Notes under the pieces: generated by a model
Told to the model about the DNA's origin: nothing
Databases searched by the model: none
What the model saw: the letters and a program-made list of their open reading frames with translations, nothing else
Assembly: GCF_900115065.1 (NCBI RefSeq)
Contig: NZ_FOVE01000018.1
Location: 1-64,000, forward strand
Source: Formivibrio citricus
GTDB lineage: Bacteria > Pseudomonadota > Gammaproteobacteria > Burkholderiales > Chitinibacteraceae
DNA length: 64,000 nt
Direction: 5' to 3'
Part shown: in pieces, positions 44,950 to 53,837 of the stretch
How positions within the stretch are numbered: position 1 is the first letter of the stretch
Layout of the letters: every line of letters begins with the position of its first letter
Translations under genes and position numbers: made by a program

Positions 44950-47712
44950 GTGCCCACTTTGTTGCTGATTGATGGTTCTTCCTACCTCTACCGCGCCTTC
45001 CATGCGATCCAGTCGCTTTCGGCACCCGACGGCACGCCGAGCAATGCCCTGTACGGCTTCGTCAACATGCTCAAGAAACTGCGCGAAAAAACGCCGGCGG
45101 ATTATATCGCTTGCGTATTCGACGCCAAAGGTAAAACCTTCCGCGACGAGCTTTATCCCGAATACAAGGCGCAGCGCCCGCCGATGCCCGACGAGTTGCG
45201 CGTGCAGATCGAACCGATCCACACCGCCGTGCGCGCCTTCGGCATCCCGATCCTGATGGTCGATGGCGTGGAAGCCGACGATGTGATCGGCACGCTCGCC
45301 GCTTGGGGCACGCAACACGGCATCGAAACCATCATGTCGACCGGCGACAAGGACATGGCGCAGCTCGTCAACGCCCATGTCCGCATCGAAAATTCGATGT
45401 CCGGCGAAGTGCTCGACGAAGCCGGCGTACTGGAAAAATTCGGCGTACGCCCGGATCAAATCGTCGATTATCTGGCGCTCGTGGGCGATACCTCGGACAA
45501 CGTGCCCGGCGTGCCCAAGTGCGGGCCAAAAACCGCCGCAAAATGGTTAGGCGAATACGGCTCGCTCGATCAGTTGGTCGCCAACGCCGACGGCATCAAG
45601 GGGGTGGTTGGCCAGAACCTGCGCGATACGCTCGCCTGGCTGCCGATGGCCAAAACGCTCGTCACGATCAAATGCGATGTCGACCTGCAAGCCGAGCTGC
45701 CGCACGGCGTCGAAAGCCTCAAGCCGCAAGCCACCGACTGGGCCACGCTGCACAGCCTGTTCAACCGCTACGCCTTCAAGACCTGGACCAAAGAGGCCGA
45801 AGCTCACCTGCAAAGCAAGCCTGCCACAACGGACCTGTTCGCTACCGACCTGTTCGCCGAACAGCCAGTGCCCGCAACCATAGAAGCCACAACGCCTGCC
45901 AAGGTGGAGCGCCACTACGAGTGCATCCTGACCGAAGCCCGGCTCGATGACTGGCTGGTGAAATTGCTCGCCGCACCCATCGTTGCGGTCGATACCGAAA
46001 CCACCAGCCTCGACCCGTTCGCCGCGCGCATCGTCGGCCTGTCGTTCTCGTGCGAACCGGGCGTGGCGGCCTACCTGCCGCTCGCACACCGCGGCCCGGA
46101 TGCGCCGGAGCAACTCCCGTTCGATGGGGCGCTCGCCAAGCTCAAACCGTGGCTGGAATCTGCCACTCACAAAAAACTCGGCCAGAACCTGAAATACGAC
46201 CAGCACGTGTTCGCCAACCATGGCATCGCGCTCGCCGGCATTGTCGACGACACCATGCTGATGTCCTACGTGCTCGCGAGCCACGAAAAGCACAACATGG
46301 ACGACCTCGCCGCGCGCGAACTCGGCGAAACGACGATCCACTACGAGGACATCTGCGGCAAGGGCGCCAAGGCCATCGGTTTCGACGAGGTCGCCGTTCC
46401 CGATGCCACCGCCTACGCGGCCGAGGATGCCGACATCACCTTCCGGCTGGCGCAATCGCTCGGAGCCAAACTCGCCACCGAACCGGCGCTGGAAAAACTC
46501 TACCGCGACATCGAACTGCCCGCGCGCGAAGTGCTGTTCCGCATGGAGCGCACCGGCATCCTGCTCGATCCGCACAAGCTTGCACGCCAGAGCCACGAAC
46601 TGGGCCTGCGCCTGATCGCACTGGAACGCCAAGCCTATGAATTAGCCGGCCAGCCGTTCAATCTCGCCAGCCCGAAGCAGATCGGCGAAATCTTCTTCGA
46701 CCAGCTCAAGCTGCCGGTCATCAAGAAAACCCCGAAAGGCGCACCCTCGACCGACGAAGAAGTGTTGCAGGAGCTGGCGCGCGATTTCCCGCTGCCCAAG
46801 GTGCTGCTCGAACACCGCTCGCTGTCGAAACTGAAATCCACCTACACCGACAAGCTGCCACTGATGATCAACCCGGCCACCGGGCGCGTGCACACGAGCT
46901 TCAGCCAAGCCGTAGCGGTCACGGGGCGACTGGCTTCCAGCGAGCCCAACCTGCAGAACATCCCGGCGCGCACCGAAGAAGGGCGCCGCATCCGCGAAGC
47001 CTTCATCGCCCCGGAAGGCTGCAAGATCGTCTCTGCCGACTATTCGCAGATCGAACTGCGCATCATGGCGCATCTTTCCGGCGATGCCGCACTGCTTAAA
47101 GCCTTTGCCGAAGGCCTCGACATCCACCGCGCCACCGCCGCCGAAGTATTCGGCTGCACGCCGGACGAAGTCAGCCACGAACAGCGCCGCTACGCCAAGA
47201 CCATCAACTTTGGCCTGATCTACGGCATGAGCGCGTTCGGCCTCGCGAGCCAGCTCGAAATCGAGCGTAGCGCGGCCCAGACCTACATCGACCGCTACTT
47301 CGGCCGCTTCCCCGGCGTCGCCGCCTACATGGAGCGCACCCGCGCCGAAGCCAAGTCGCACGGCTACGTCGAAACCGTCTACGGCCGTCGCCTGTGGCTG
47401 CCGGAAATCAACTCCCCCAACCCGATGCGCCGCGCCGGAGCCGAACGTGCCGCGATCAACGCGCCGATGCAAGGCACCGCCGCCGACCTGATCAAGCTGG
47501 CGATGATCGACGTCGCACGCTGGCTGGAAAGCGAAAAGCTGCAATCCAGGCTGGTTCTGCAAGTGCACGATGAACTGGTGCTCGAAGTACCGGACAGCGA
47601 AGTCGCACTGGTGCGCGCCGAACTGCCCAAGCGCATGGCCGGTATCGCCAACCTAGCCGTACCGTTGCTTGCAGAAGTGGGGGTGGGAATGAATTGGGAT
47701 GAGGCGCATTGA
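44950..47712 (+). CDS. polA: DNA polymerase I
   Basis: A 920-residue Pol I with all three domains: 5' nuclease (1-290), 3'-5' exonuclease (about 325-510) with the acidic motif AVDTETTSLD intact, and polymerase (about 520-920) with DYSQIELR, the O-helix RRYAKTINFGLIYG and VHDELVLE. It is therefore predicted to be proofreading-competent. It has a GTG start with an AGAGG ribosome site. Confidence 0.98.
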   Translation: MPTLLLIDGSSYLYRAFHAIQSLSAPDGTPSNALYGFVNMLKKLREKTPADYIACVFDAKGKTFRDELYPEYKAQRPPMPDELRVQIEPIHTAVRAFGIPILMVDGVEADDVIGTLAAWGTQHGIETIMSTGDKDMAQLVNAHVRIENSMSGEVLDEAGVLEKFGVRPDQIVDYLALVGDTSDNVPGVPKCGPKTAAKWLGEYGSLDQLVANADGIKGVVGQNLRDTLAWLPMAKTLVTIKCDVDLQAELPHGVESLKPQATDWATLHSLFNRYAFKTWTKEAEAHLQSKPATTDLFATDLFAEQPVPATIEATTPAKVERHYECILTEARLDDWLVKLLAAPIVAVDTETTSLDPFAARIVGLSFSCEPGVAAYLPLAHRGPDAPEQLPFDGALAKLKPWLESATHKKLGQNLKYDQHVFANHGIALAGIVDDTMLMSYVLASHEKHNMDDLAARELGETTIHYEDICGKGAKAIGFDEVAVPDATAYAAEDADITFRLAQSLGAKLATEPALEKLYRDIELPAREVLFRMERTGILLDPHKLARQSHELGLRLIALERQAYELAGQPFNLASPKQIGEIFFDQLKLPVIKKTPKGAPSTDEEVLQELARDFPLPKVLLEHRSLSKLKSTYTDKLPLMINPATGRVHTSFSQAVAVTGRLASSEPNLQNIPARTEEGRRIREAFIAPEGCKIVSADYSQIELRIMAHLSGDAALLKAFAEGLDIHRATAAEVFGCTPDEVSHEQRRYAKTINFGLIYGMSAFGLASQLEIERSAAQTYIDRYFGRFPGVAAYMERTRAEAKSHGYVETVYGRRLWLPEINSPNPMRRAGAERAAINAPMQGTAADLIKLAMIDVARWLESEKLQSRLVLQVHDELVLEVPDSEVALVRAELPKRMAGIANLAVPLLAEVGVGMNWDEAH

Positions 47713-47717
47713 GCCGT

Positions 47718-47751
47718 ATGGCGGAATCGGAGCGAAGCGACATTTCGCCAT
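47718..47751. repeat. REP-like palindrome after polA
   Basis: A 34-base imperfect palindrome beginning ATGGCGGAAT and ending ATTTCGCCAT around an AGCGAAGCG centre, six bases after the polA stop. It may also act as a transcript end. Confidence 0.6.
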
Positions 47752-47814
47752 TATTGGCTGCTTGAGCCATCGCGGGGCGGATTGCTTCGCGTATTCGCCC
47801 GATCAATGACGTGT

Positions 47815-47855
47815 GCGCAATCAACACCATGTGTGCGATTACGCTACGCACCTAC
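47815..47855. repeat. 41-base repeat, inverted copy of 48523-48563
   Basis: The reverse complement matches 48523-48563 at 36 of 41 positions (shared GCGTAGCGTAATCGC). Confidence 0.75.
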
Positions 47856-47874
47856 GACCCTACGGGCTTCCGCA

Positions 47875-48348
47875 TCAAAGCGGCCGGCCCAGCCGCTTTT
47901 CCACCTGCCGCCGTTCCCACTCCGCGCCAAGAAACCAGTCGGGTCTGAAAACACGGCTTGCATGCAGCAAAACGCCGAGCCCCCAGCCTCCCATTACCCA
48001 GAATACCCACATTTTGTGCGGGGTCAGGATCAGGTTGATGGCCAGTAAAGCCAGCGTAACAACGATGTAGCGAAAAAGATGCATGTAAAAGCGGCGCAAT
48101 CTGCGAACGAAGTCAAAAGCTTCGGTTTCCTGCTGCTCACAAAGTGAGTTGGTGTTCGTGTTCATGGCATGCTCCGGATCAAGGGTTAAAAAGTCGACTT
48201 GGAAAACTGCAGCCAGAGACTTGAGAGATTCTGTACTGGCCGGTTGCCCAGCCTCGATGCGCTGAATCGTGCGCACACTAAGACCGCTGATTTCTGCAAG
48301 TTGCTGCTGGGACCAACCATGTTTGAGACGCAATTTCTGAACCGACAT
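47875..48348 (-). CDS. XRE-type HTH protein with C-terminal 2TM domain
   Basis: A 157-residue protein. Residues about 1-55 are an XRE helix-turn-helix (LRLKHGWSQQQLAEISGLSVRTIQRIEAG). The C-terminal part (about 95-150) has two transmembrane helices in a 2TM-domain pattern (RRLRRFYMHLFRYIVVTLAL .. MWVFWVMGGWGLGVLLHA). It would be a membrane-tethered regulator. The ATG at 48348 has AGGAG upstream. It lies in a repeat-rich pocket between polA and a TRIC-family gene and may regulate the divergent hydrolase gene or itself. Confidence 0.83.
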   Translation of the reverse strand: MSVQKLRLKHGWSQQQLAEISGLSVRTIQRIEAGQPASTESLKSLAAVFQVDFLTLDPEHAMNTNTNSLCEQQETEAFDFVRRLRRFYMHLFRYIVVTLALLAINLILTPHKMWVFWVMGGWGLGVLLHASRVFRPDWFLGAEWERRQVEKRLGRPL

Positions 48349-48446
48349 TTTCAAGCTCCTGTGCTGCGGAGCACTCAATTTGACAGGGAGTAGACCATTT
48401 CACCACGACAGAGGGGCGACAACAACACGTCATGGCTGCCGCAAAA

Positions 48447-48505
48447 GCCAAGTAGTTCGGATTTCGTAGGGCGTGGTTCCTGACGGGAATCCGCGCGGAA
48501 TGGCG
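48447..48505. repeat. Left direct repeat flanking the hydrolase gene
   Basis: A 59-base unit beginning GCCAAGTAGTTCGG and ending GCGCGGAATGGCG. It matches 49533-49592 in the same orientation with 5 substitutions and one 1-base gap. Confidence 0.85.
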
Positions 48506-48522
48506 TCTAAAATCTGAGGGGT

Positions 48523-48563
48523 GTAGGCGCGTAGCGTAATCGCTCGCATGGCGTTGATTGGGC
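48523..48563. repeat. 41-base repeat, inverted partner of 47815-47855
   Basis: It lies between the left direct repeat and the hydrolase start; see the partner copy for the match. Confidence 0.75.
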
Positions 48564-48603
48564 TGCTCGCGAAAGTGGGGGTAATCGGAATGAGGTACAT
48601 TGT

Positions 48604-49458
48604 GTGATCAACAAAAACATTTCTTTGGCACTTGCCGCCCACTTGCTCGTATTCACCGCCACAACCGTCATGGCCCAATCCAGCGCCACTCCGCGAGCAT
48701 GCGGGGAAGTGATGACGATCAACACCCACGGCAACTCCACTACCCGCTATACGCTTTCCGCCCCGCAAAAGGTCGAGGCCAGTGTCGTGTTGCTTGCAGG
48801 GGGCGGCGGCGTACTCGACCTGGATGCGAATGGCTGTCCGCAGGCGCTGGAGGGTAACTCGCTGGTGCGCTCGGCCCCGCTGTTCAATGCCGAAAACCTG
48901 CTCACCGCCTTGGTTGATGCGCCTTCGGATTACTCCGATGGAGATGGATTGGCCGGGTTTCGCAATGCCCCGCAACATGCCGAGGATTTGGGCAAGATCA
49001 TTGCCGATCTCCGCGCCCGGACAAACAAGCCCGTCTGGGTAATCGGAACCAGCCGGGGCTCCATTTCCGCAGCCAATGCCGCGGCAAGACTGTCCGGAAA
49101 GAATGCCCCCGATGGTGTTATTTTGACGTCTGTCCTGACCGTGGGCAGTCGCGGGCAAAAAGACTGGGTAGCGCAAACGGTTTTTGATCTGCCGCTGGAG
49201 TCCATCGAAATCCCCCTGCTGATGGTGGGGCACGCCGCCGATCAATGCCTGCGCTCCCCCGCAAGCCTGATGAGCGATGTCGCCGCACGAACCCGCAGCA
49301 AACGGCTGCAGATCGTCACTGTCACCGGCGGGCCGGGCGCAACCAGTCGCCGTCCGACACTCAGTGCTTGCATGGGGCGCTCGCCGCATGGTTTCTTCGA
49401 ACAAGAAGCAGAAGTGACAGCGGGCATCGCTCGCTTTATTCGCGGCGCATCGTACTAA
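48604..49458 (+). CDS. Exported alpha/beta-hydrolase-like protein
   Basis: A 284-residue protein with a Sec signal peptide (ending near TTVMAQ, about 24). The nucleophile elbow is GTSRGS, a plausible acid is in GHAADQC, and the histidine in SPHGFF completes a likely Ser-Asp-His triad. Cys pairs suggest periplasmic disulfides. A GTG start is used and no strong ribosome site is visible. The gene is bracketed by about 60-base direct repeats, suggesting acquisition or recombination as a unit. The substrate is unknown. Confidence 0.8.
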   Translation: MINKNISLALAAHLLVFTATTVMAQSSATPRACGEVMTINTHGNSTTRYTLSAPQKVEASVVLLAGGGGVLDLDANGCPQALEGNSLVRSAPLFNAENLLTALVDAPSDYSDGDGLAGFRNAPQHAEDLGKIIADLRARTNKPVWVIGTSRGSISAANAAARLSGKNAPDGVILTSVLTVGSRGQKDWVAQTVFDLPLESIEIPLLMVGHAADQCLRSPASLMSDVAARTRSKRLQIVTVTGGPGATSRRPTLSACMGRSPHGFFEQEAEVTAGIARFIRGASY

Positions 49459-49532
49459 ACGCTACGCGTTCGCTTCTACCAACTGGGCGGTGTCTTTTCG
49501 CATGGCCCGCGGCGCTGTGTGCGGAATTCCCA

Positions 49533-49592
49533 GCCAAGTAGTTCGGGTTTCCGTAGGGCGAGGTTCCCGGCGGGAACCCGCGCGGAATGGCG
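49533..49592. repeat. Right direct repeat flanking the hydrolase gene
   Basis: A 60-base unit matching 48447-48505. It contains the perfect palindrome GGTTCCCGGCGGGAACC, which is degenerate in the left copy. Confidence 0.85.
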
Positions 49593-49645
49593 CGTCATGA
49601 ACCGCTGCCGGCCTTTCTTCCCCCGTCATCGAGCCCATGGCTTTT

Positions 49646-49671
49646 GCGGGTTACGCCTGCGGCTAACCCGC
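49646..49671. repeat. REP-like palindrome upstream of TRIC gene
   Basis: GCGGGTTA and TAACCCGC pair around CGCCTGCGGC. The 279-base gap 49459-49737 holds this and the right direct repeat; no gene is seen. Confidence 0.7.
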
Positions 49672-49737
49672 ACTACAATGGGGCCCCATCGCCCCCGCCT
49701 GCTAAAATAGCCTGATTCGCATCAACCGGCCCAAAGC

Positions 49738-50352
49738 ATGACGCTCTATCTCGTGGAAAACCTCGGCATTGCCGTTTTTGCCATCACCGGCGTGCTGGCC
49801 GTGCGCCAGCAGGGCGTCGACGTATTCGGCGCGGTGGTGCTCGGCGTGGTCACCGCCATCGGCGGGGGGACAATCCGCGATACGCTGCTGGGTATTCCGA
49901 TCTACTGGGTTCGCGATTTCACCTACGCCTGGTCGGCCATCGGCGCGGCGCTGCTGGCTTTTTTCCTCGTCAAGCGCTTGCAGCATACCTACCAGTGGCT
50001 GCTGTATCTCGATGGCTTGGGCGCGGCGCTCTTCGGCATCACGGCGGCGGAAAAATTGCTCAGCCTGCATTTCAGCGAGCCGGTCGCGGTGCTGATGGGG
50101 CTCTTGACCAGCATCGGCGGCGGCATCATGCGCGATACGCTGGCCGGGCGGCCTTCGCTGCTGATGTCGCGCGAGCTTTACGCCACGCCGATCCTGCTGG
50201 GCTGCACGGTCTACGTGGTCACCGGGCACTTCATGAACAATTTCCTGAGCGGACTGCTGGCGATGACTTGCGCTTTCGGCCTGCGCGCGACGGCCATTTA
50301 CCGGCACCTGGAAATGCCGGTCTGGCTTTCGACTCAAGCGGAATCGGAATAG
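49738..50352 (+). CDS. TRIC-family (UPF0126) cation-channel protein
   Basis: A 204-residue protein with seven membrane helices and two repeated glycine-rich motifs, VTAIGGGTIRDTLLG and LTSIGGGIMRDTLAGR, the mark of prokaryotic TRIC channels (YicG/YadS). It is predicted to conduct monovalent cations across the inner membrane as a trimer. The physiological role in bacteria is not settled. Confidence 0.9.
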   Translation: MTLYLVENLGIAVFAITGVLAVRQQGVDVFGAVVLGVVTAIGGGTIRDTLLGIPIYWVRDFTYAWSAIGAALLAFFLVKRLQHTYQWLLYLDGLGAALFGITAAEKLLSLHFSEPVAVLMGLLTSIGGGIMRDTLAGRPSLLMSRELYATPILLGCTVYVVTGHFMNNFLSGLLAMTCAFGLRATAIYRHLEMPVWLSTQAESE

Positions 50353-50386
50353 AAAAGGGGCGGATCGCCCACCCCTTCATTGAAAA

Positions 50387-50878
50387 CTACATGCCGCTCA
50401 AGTCCTGGACGGCATCCACGACCATGCTGGTTCCGACCGCGATCAGCAGAATATCCGCCGCGACGCGCACATAGCGGTGGCCCGCCGGCGGCGGCCCCAG
50501 CTTCACGACCAGCGCGGCCGGAACGCTGTAATAGACGACGTCCGCCGGCAACGGGCGGCCCACAACCCATTTCTTGGCTTGGCCGGGCGGCAGGCAGCCG
50601 TTGTTCTTCTTGGCCAATCCCGGCGGGCAGCGGCCGGCACGGTAACGATCCGCATAATATTCACGGACGACCAGACGGTGACGGTCTTCAAAATGGGCGC
50701 GACCACCGCTGCGATACTCCTTGTCGCGAGCCCCCTCCTTACCCTTGTGCTTTTCTGCGCCCTTACCCGGTTTTTCTCCCGCCCACGACGGCTTATCGGC
50801 CTGAGCGGCCCCTGCGGCAAAAAGGCCGGCCACCAGCAGAGCCAGGAATTTCCCATTACGCCAATTCGTTCGCTGCAT
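50387..50878 (-). CDS. RcnB-like periplasmic protein
   Basis: A 163-residue exported protein (signal peptide ends near AAGAAQA, about 27). It has a highly charged Lys/Glu/Gly region, then CPPGLAKKNNGCLPPGQAKK, a signature of RcnB/CigR-type proteins, and a final hydrophobic helix. RcnB in E. coli is linked to Ni/Co homeostasis, but only the motif is shared here. It is divergent from hemC. Confidence 0.68.
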   Translation of the reverse strand: MQRTNWRNGKFLALLVAGLFAAGAAQADKPSWAGEKPGKGAEKHKGKEGARDKEYRSGGRAHFEDRHRLVVREYYADRYRAGRCPPGLAKKNNGCLPPGQAKKWVVGRPLPADVVYYSVPAALVVKLGPPPAGHRYVRVAADILLIAVGTSMVVDAVQDLSGM

Positions 50879-51009
50879 GATTTTCTCCTGCCAGGTGATT
50901 GCGGCCCCATGGCCGAATACGTGTAATCACCATAGCCAAGTCTATGCGCGGCAACAAACCCTTCACCGCTTTACGCTGGATAAAAGACGGACGGGTGCCA
51001 ATGCTGCCT

Positions 51010-51039
51010 TTGATAAACCCTGCCGTTGCTGATTAAATA
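51010..51039 (+). promoter_or_regulatory. Candidate promoter of hemCDXY
   Basis: TTGATA followed after 17 or 18 bases by TTAAAT/TAAATA. The start would fall near 51046, giving a leader of about 23 bases. Confidence 0.45.
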
Positions 51040-51062
51040 GGCTCCAGCCCTCTACCGGAGCC
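51040..51062 (+). promoter_or_regulatory. Leader hairpin sequestering the hemC ribosome site
   Basis: GGCTCC (51040-51045) pairs with GGAGCC (51057-51062). The second arm contains the GGAG ribosome site of hemC. If transcription starts near 51046 the first arm would be partly absent, so this matters only for a longer transcript. Confidence 0.35.
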
Positions 51063-51068
51063 CGTCTT

Positions 51069-51998
51069 TTGAAACTTCCCGACCGCATCACGATCGCCAC
51101 CCGCGAAAGCCCGCTGGCCCTTTGGCAGGCGCACCATGTCCGGCAACGCTTGCAGGCGCTCTATCCCGGCCTGTGCGTCGAGTTGCTGGGGCTGACTACG
51201 CAGGGCGACCGGATTCTCGATGTCACGCTCAACAAGATCGGCGGCAAGGGTTTGTTCGTCAAGGAACTGGAGCAGGCACTGCTCGATGGCCGCGCCGATC
51301 TGGCCGTGCATTCCATGAAAGATGTACCGATGGCGCTTGCTTCGGGCCTGACGCTGGCAGCCGTCTGCGAGCGCGAAGACCCGCGTGACGCCTTCGTTTC
51401 CAACCGTTTCGAAAAACTTGCCGACCTGCCGCCGGGCAGCATCGTCGGCACCTCCAGCCTGCGCCGCGAAAGCCAGATCCGGGCGCGTTTTCCGCATCTC
51501 GTGATCCGTCCATTGCGCGGCAATGTTGGTACCCGGCTGGGCAAGCTGGATGCAGGCGAGTATCACGGCATCGTGCTCGCGGCGGCGGGGCTCAAGCGTC
51601 TCGGGCTGGAAAACCGCATCCGCGAATATCTGTCCCCGGCCGAGAGCCTGCCCGCGCCGGGGCAAGGCGCGCTGGCGCTGGAGATCCGCGCCGACCGCGC
51701 CGACCTCATGGCGCTGCTCGCCCCGCTCGACCATCCGCTGACTGCCGCCTGCGTCAACGCCGAACGCGCGCTCTCGCGCCGGCTCAACGGCTCGTGCCAG
51801 TTGCCGCTGGGCGCCTTCTGCGAGGCGGATGCGGGACAACTCGCGCTTACCGCTTTCGTCGCCCTGCCCGACGGCAGCCGCATGGTGCGCGCCGCCGTTC
51901 GCGGCCCTGTCGCCGAATCCGGGCCGCTCGGCCTGCAACTGGCCGAACGCCTTCTGGCAGACGGTGCGGCGGCAATCCTCGAACAGACCGGCGCATGA
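51069..51998 (+). CDS. hemC: Hydroxymethylbilane synthase (porphobilinogen deaminase)
   Basis: A 309-residue enzyme that joins four porphobilinogens in tetrapyrrole synthesis. The dipyrromethane-binding cysteine is in [12 protein letters not shown], and [10 protein letters not shown] and KDVPMAL are conserved. The start is TTG (TTGAAACTT), required because no in-frame ATG precedes the conserved N-terminus. It overlaps hemD by 4 bases. Confidence 0.97.
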   Translation: MKLPDRITIATRESPLALWQAHHVRQRLQALYPGLCVELLGLTTQGDRILDVTLNKIGGKGLFVKELEQALLDGRADLAVHSMKDVPMALASGLTLAAVCEREDPRDAFVSNRFEKLADLPPGSIVGTSSLRRESQIRARFPHLVIRPLRGNVGTRLGKLDAGEYHGIVLAAAGLKRLGLENRIREYLSPAESLPAPGQGALALEIRADRADLMALLAPLDHPLTAACVNAERALSRRLNGSCQLPLGAFCEADAGQLALTAFVALPDGSRMVRAAVRGPVAESGPLGLQLAERLLADGAAAILEQTGA

Positions 51999-52798
51999 GC
52001 TCCGCACTGGCCGGCCACCGCATCTGGATCACCCGTCCCCGGAACCAGTCGGCTGGTTTGCGCAGCCTGCTGGAACAGGTCGGGGCCATTCCCGTGCTGC
52101 TCCCCTTGCTGGAAATCGCCCCTCCGCTGGATACGGCCCCCCTGCAACAGGCGCTGCAGAACCTGGACAACTACGATCTGGCGGTTTTCGTCAGCCCCTC
52201 GGCGCTGGAAAAGGTTTTCGAACACTTGCCCTGCCCCTGGCCCGCCGGCCTTCCCGTCGCGGTCATGGGGCCGGGCAGTGCGGCACGGGCGCGGGAGTTG
52301 GGTATTCCTGCCGTCATCCAGCCAACCGGCCAGTTCGACAGCGCCGGGCTGCTGACCGAGCCTGCGCTGCAGGACTTGGCCGGCAAGCGGGTCGTGCTGT
52401 TCCGCGGCGAAAGCGGGCGCGAGGAATTGCCGCAAACGCTCAGGACACGAGGCGCCAGTGTCGATTGCATCGGCGCCTACCGGCGCCTGCCGCCCATCTT
52501 CGACGAAACCCGGCTGGTCGCCGAGCTCGCAGCGGGGTGCGACGGAATCGTCGTCAGCAGTTCGGAAGCCGCGCAACACCTTTTCCGCCTGGCTGGAGAC
52601 AAGACGCGGCAGCAGCTACAATCACAACTGTACTTTGCGCCGCACACGCGCATCGTCGAAACGCTGCGCGGACTGGGCGCAAGCTCGGTACGACTGACAG
52701 CCGCCGGCGATGCCGGGATAATGGCTTCTGTTTCCCACTATTTCGCTCCGGACTCCGGGCCGGGCAATCACCGCGAAGAACAGCAAAATGTCGGATAA
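51995..52798 (+). CDS. hemD: Uroporphyrinogen-III synthase
   Basis: A 267-residue HemD that cyclises and inverts ring D of hydroxymethylbilane. The start ATG overlaps the hemC stop (ATGA); longer upstream frames are hemC in another frame. Family features include the N-terminal [12 protein letters not shown] and the mid-protein [10 protein letters not shown] and [13 protein letters not shown]. The stop overlaps hemX by 11 bases. Confidence 0.95.
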   Translation: MSSALAGHRIWITRPRNQSAGLRSLLEQVGAIPVLLPLLEIAPPLDTAPLQQALQNLDNYDLAVFVSPSALEKVFEHLPCPWPAGLPVAVMGPGSAARARELGIPAVIQPTGQFDSAGLLTEPALQDLAGKRVVLFRGESGREELPQTLRTRGASVDCIGAYRRLPPIFDETRLVAELAAGCDGIVVSSSEAAQHLFRLAGDKTRQQLQSQLYFAPHTRIVETLRGLGASSVRLTAAGDAGIMASVSHYFAPDSGPGNHREEQQNVG

Positions 52799-53837
52799 CC
52801 CGCAAGATTCGCTCTCCGCCGCGCTCAAGCCGGCCCCGCAACCCAAGCGCAAGCTGACCATATCGCCGCCTCTGGCCATGTCCGTGGCGGCCCTGCTGGT
52901 CGCTTCGGGCTTCGGCGCCTACCAGTATTACGTGGCCGAGAGCCTGCGCCAGGAAGTCAGCCAGGTCCTGTCGCAGGGCAATAAATCGCAGCAGGAACTG
53001 CAATCCCTGCAGGGCAGCGCCACGCAGCACCAGCAGCAACTGGATGCCCGCCTCGCGGTCATCGAGGCGCGTCAGGCCGATGCCCGCAGCCAGCAGGCCG
53101 CGCTCGCCACGATGTACGACGCGCTGACCCGCAGCGATTCCGGCCGTACGCTGGCCGAGATCGAACAGACGCTGACCTTCGCCAGCCAGCAGTTGCAACT
53201 GACCGGCAACGTCGCCTCCGCGTTGGTCACCCTGGCCGGCATCGACCAGAAACTGGGCCAGCTCAACCGCCCGGAACTCCTCAGCGTGCGTCAGGCTGTG
53301 AGCAAAGACCTGGATACACTCAAGGCCCTGCCGCCTTCCGATCTCGCTGGCATTACCGTCAAGCTCGATTCGCTCGCTACCTCGCTCGACAAGCTGCCGC
53401 TCGCCATCGACGGCTTCCGCGAACCGGCAGCGCCGCTTCCCGCCCAGCAAGTCAAGACTGACCGGCTTACGCGCTTCGGCTCCGAGGTCTGGCACGCCAT
53501 GAAACAGCTGATTCAGATTCGCCGAATGGACAAGCCCGATGCCATGCTGCTTTCACCGGAACAGGCATTCTTCCTGCGCGAAAACATCAAGCTGCGCCTG
53601 ATGGATGCACGCACCGCCCTGCTGCTGCGAGACGAAACCACCTACCGTGCCGATCTGCGCGCGGTCAACGATTACCTGAACCAGTATTTCGACAAGCGCG
53701 CACCGCAAACCGCCAATAAAATCGGGCAAATCCAGGAGCTGATCGCTGCGCCGCTGGCGCTCAAGTTGCCGGATCTGGGCGGCAGCCTCGCCGCCGCACG
53801 CAACGCCCGCGCCACCGCGGAAAGGGTCAAGCCGTGA
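52788..53837 (+). CDS. hemX: HemX-type membrane protein
   Basis: A 349-residue protein with a short cytoplasmic tail, one transmembrane helix (about 27-47) and a long periplasmic coiled-coil region rich in Gln/Ala, as in HemX. It is often mislabelled uroporphyrinogen methyltransferase but lacks SAM-binding motifs. It is cotranscribed with hemC-hemD and hemY and probably acts as a membrane scaffold. Confidence 0.92.
   Translation: MSDNPQDSLSAALKPAPQPKRKLTISPPLAMSVAALLVASGFGAYQYYVAESLRQEVSQVLSQGNKSQQELQSLQGSATQHQQQLDARLAVIEARQADARSQQAALATMYDALTRSDSGRTLAEIEQTLTFASQQLQLTGNVASALVTLAGIDQKLGQLNRPELLSVRQAVSKDLDTLKALPPSDLAGITVKLDSLATSLDKLPLAIDGFREPAAPLPAQQVKTDRLTRFGSEVWHAMKQLIQIRRMDKPDAMLLSPEQAFFLRENIKLRLMDARTALLLRDETTYRADLRAVNDYLNQYFDKRAPQTANKIGQIQELIAAPLALKLPDLGGSLAAARNARATAERVKP

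Noticed and set aside
47760-49738. CRISPR array suggested by several short repeats
   Set aside because: The repeats are few, differ in type and orientation, and lack regular spacers; they are REP-like and flanking repeats.
52788-53837. Uroporphyrinogen-III C-methyltransferase call for hemX
   Set aside because: The protein has one membrane helix and a coiled coil but no SAM-methyltransferase motifs.
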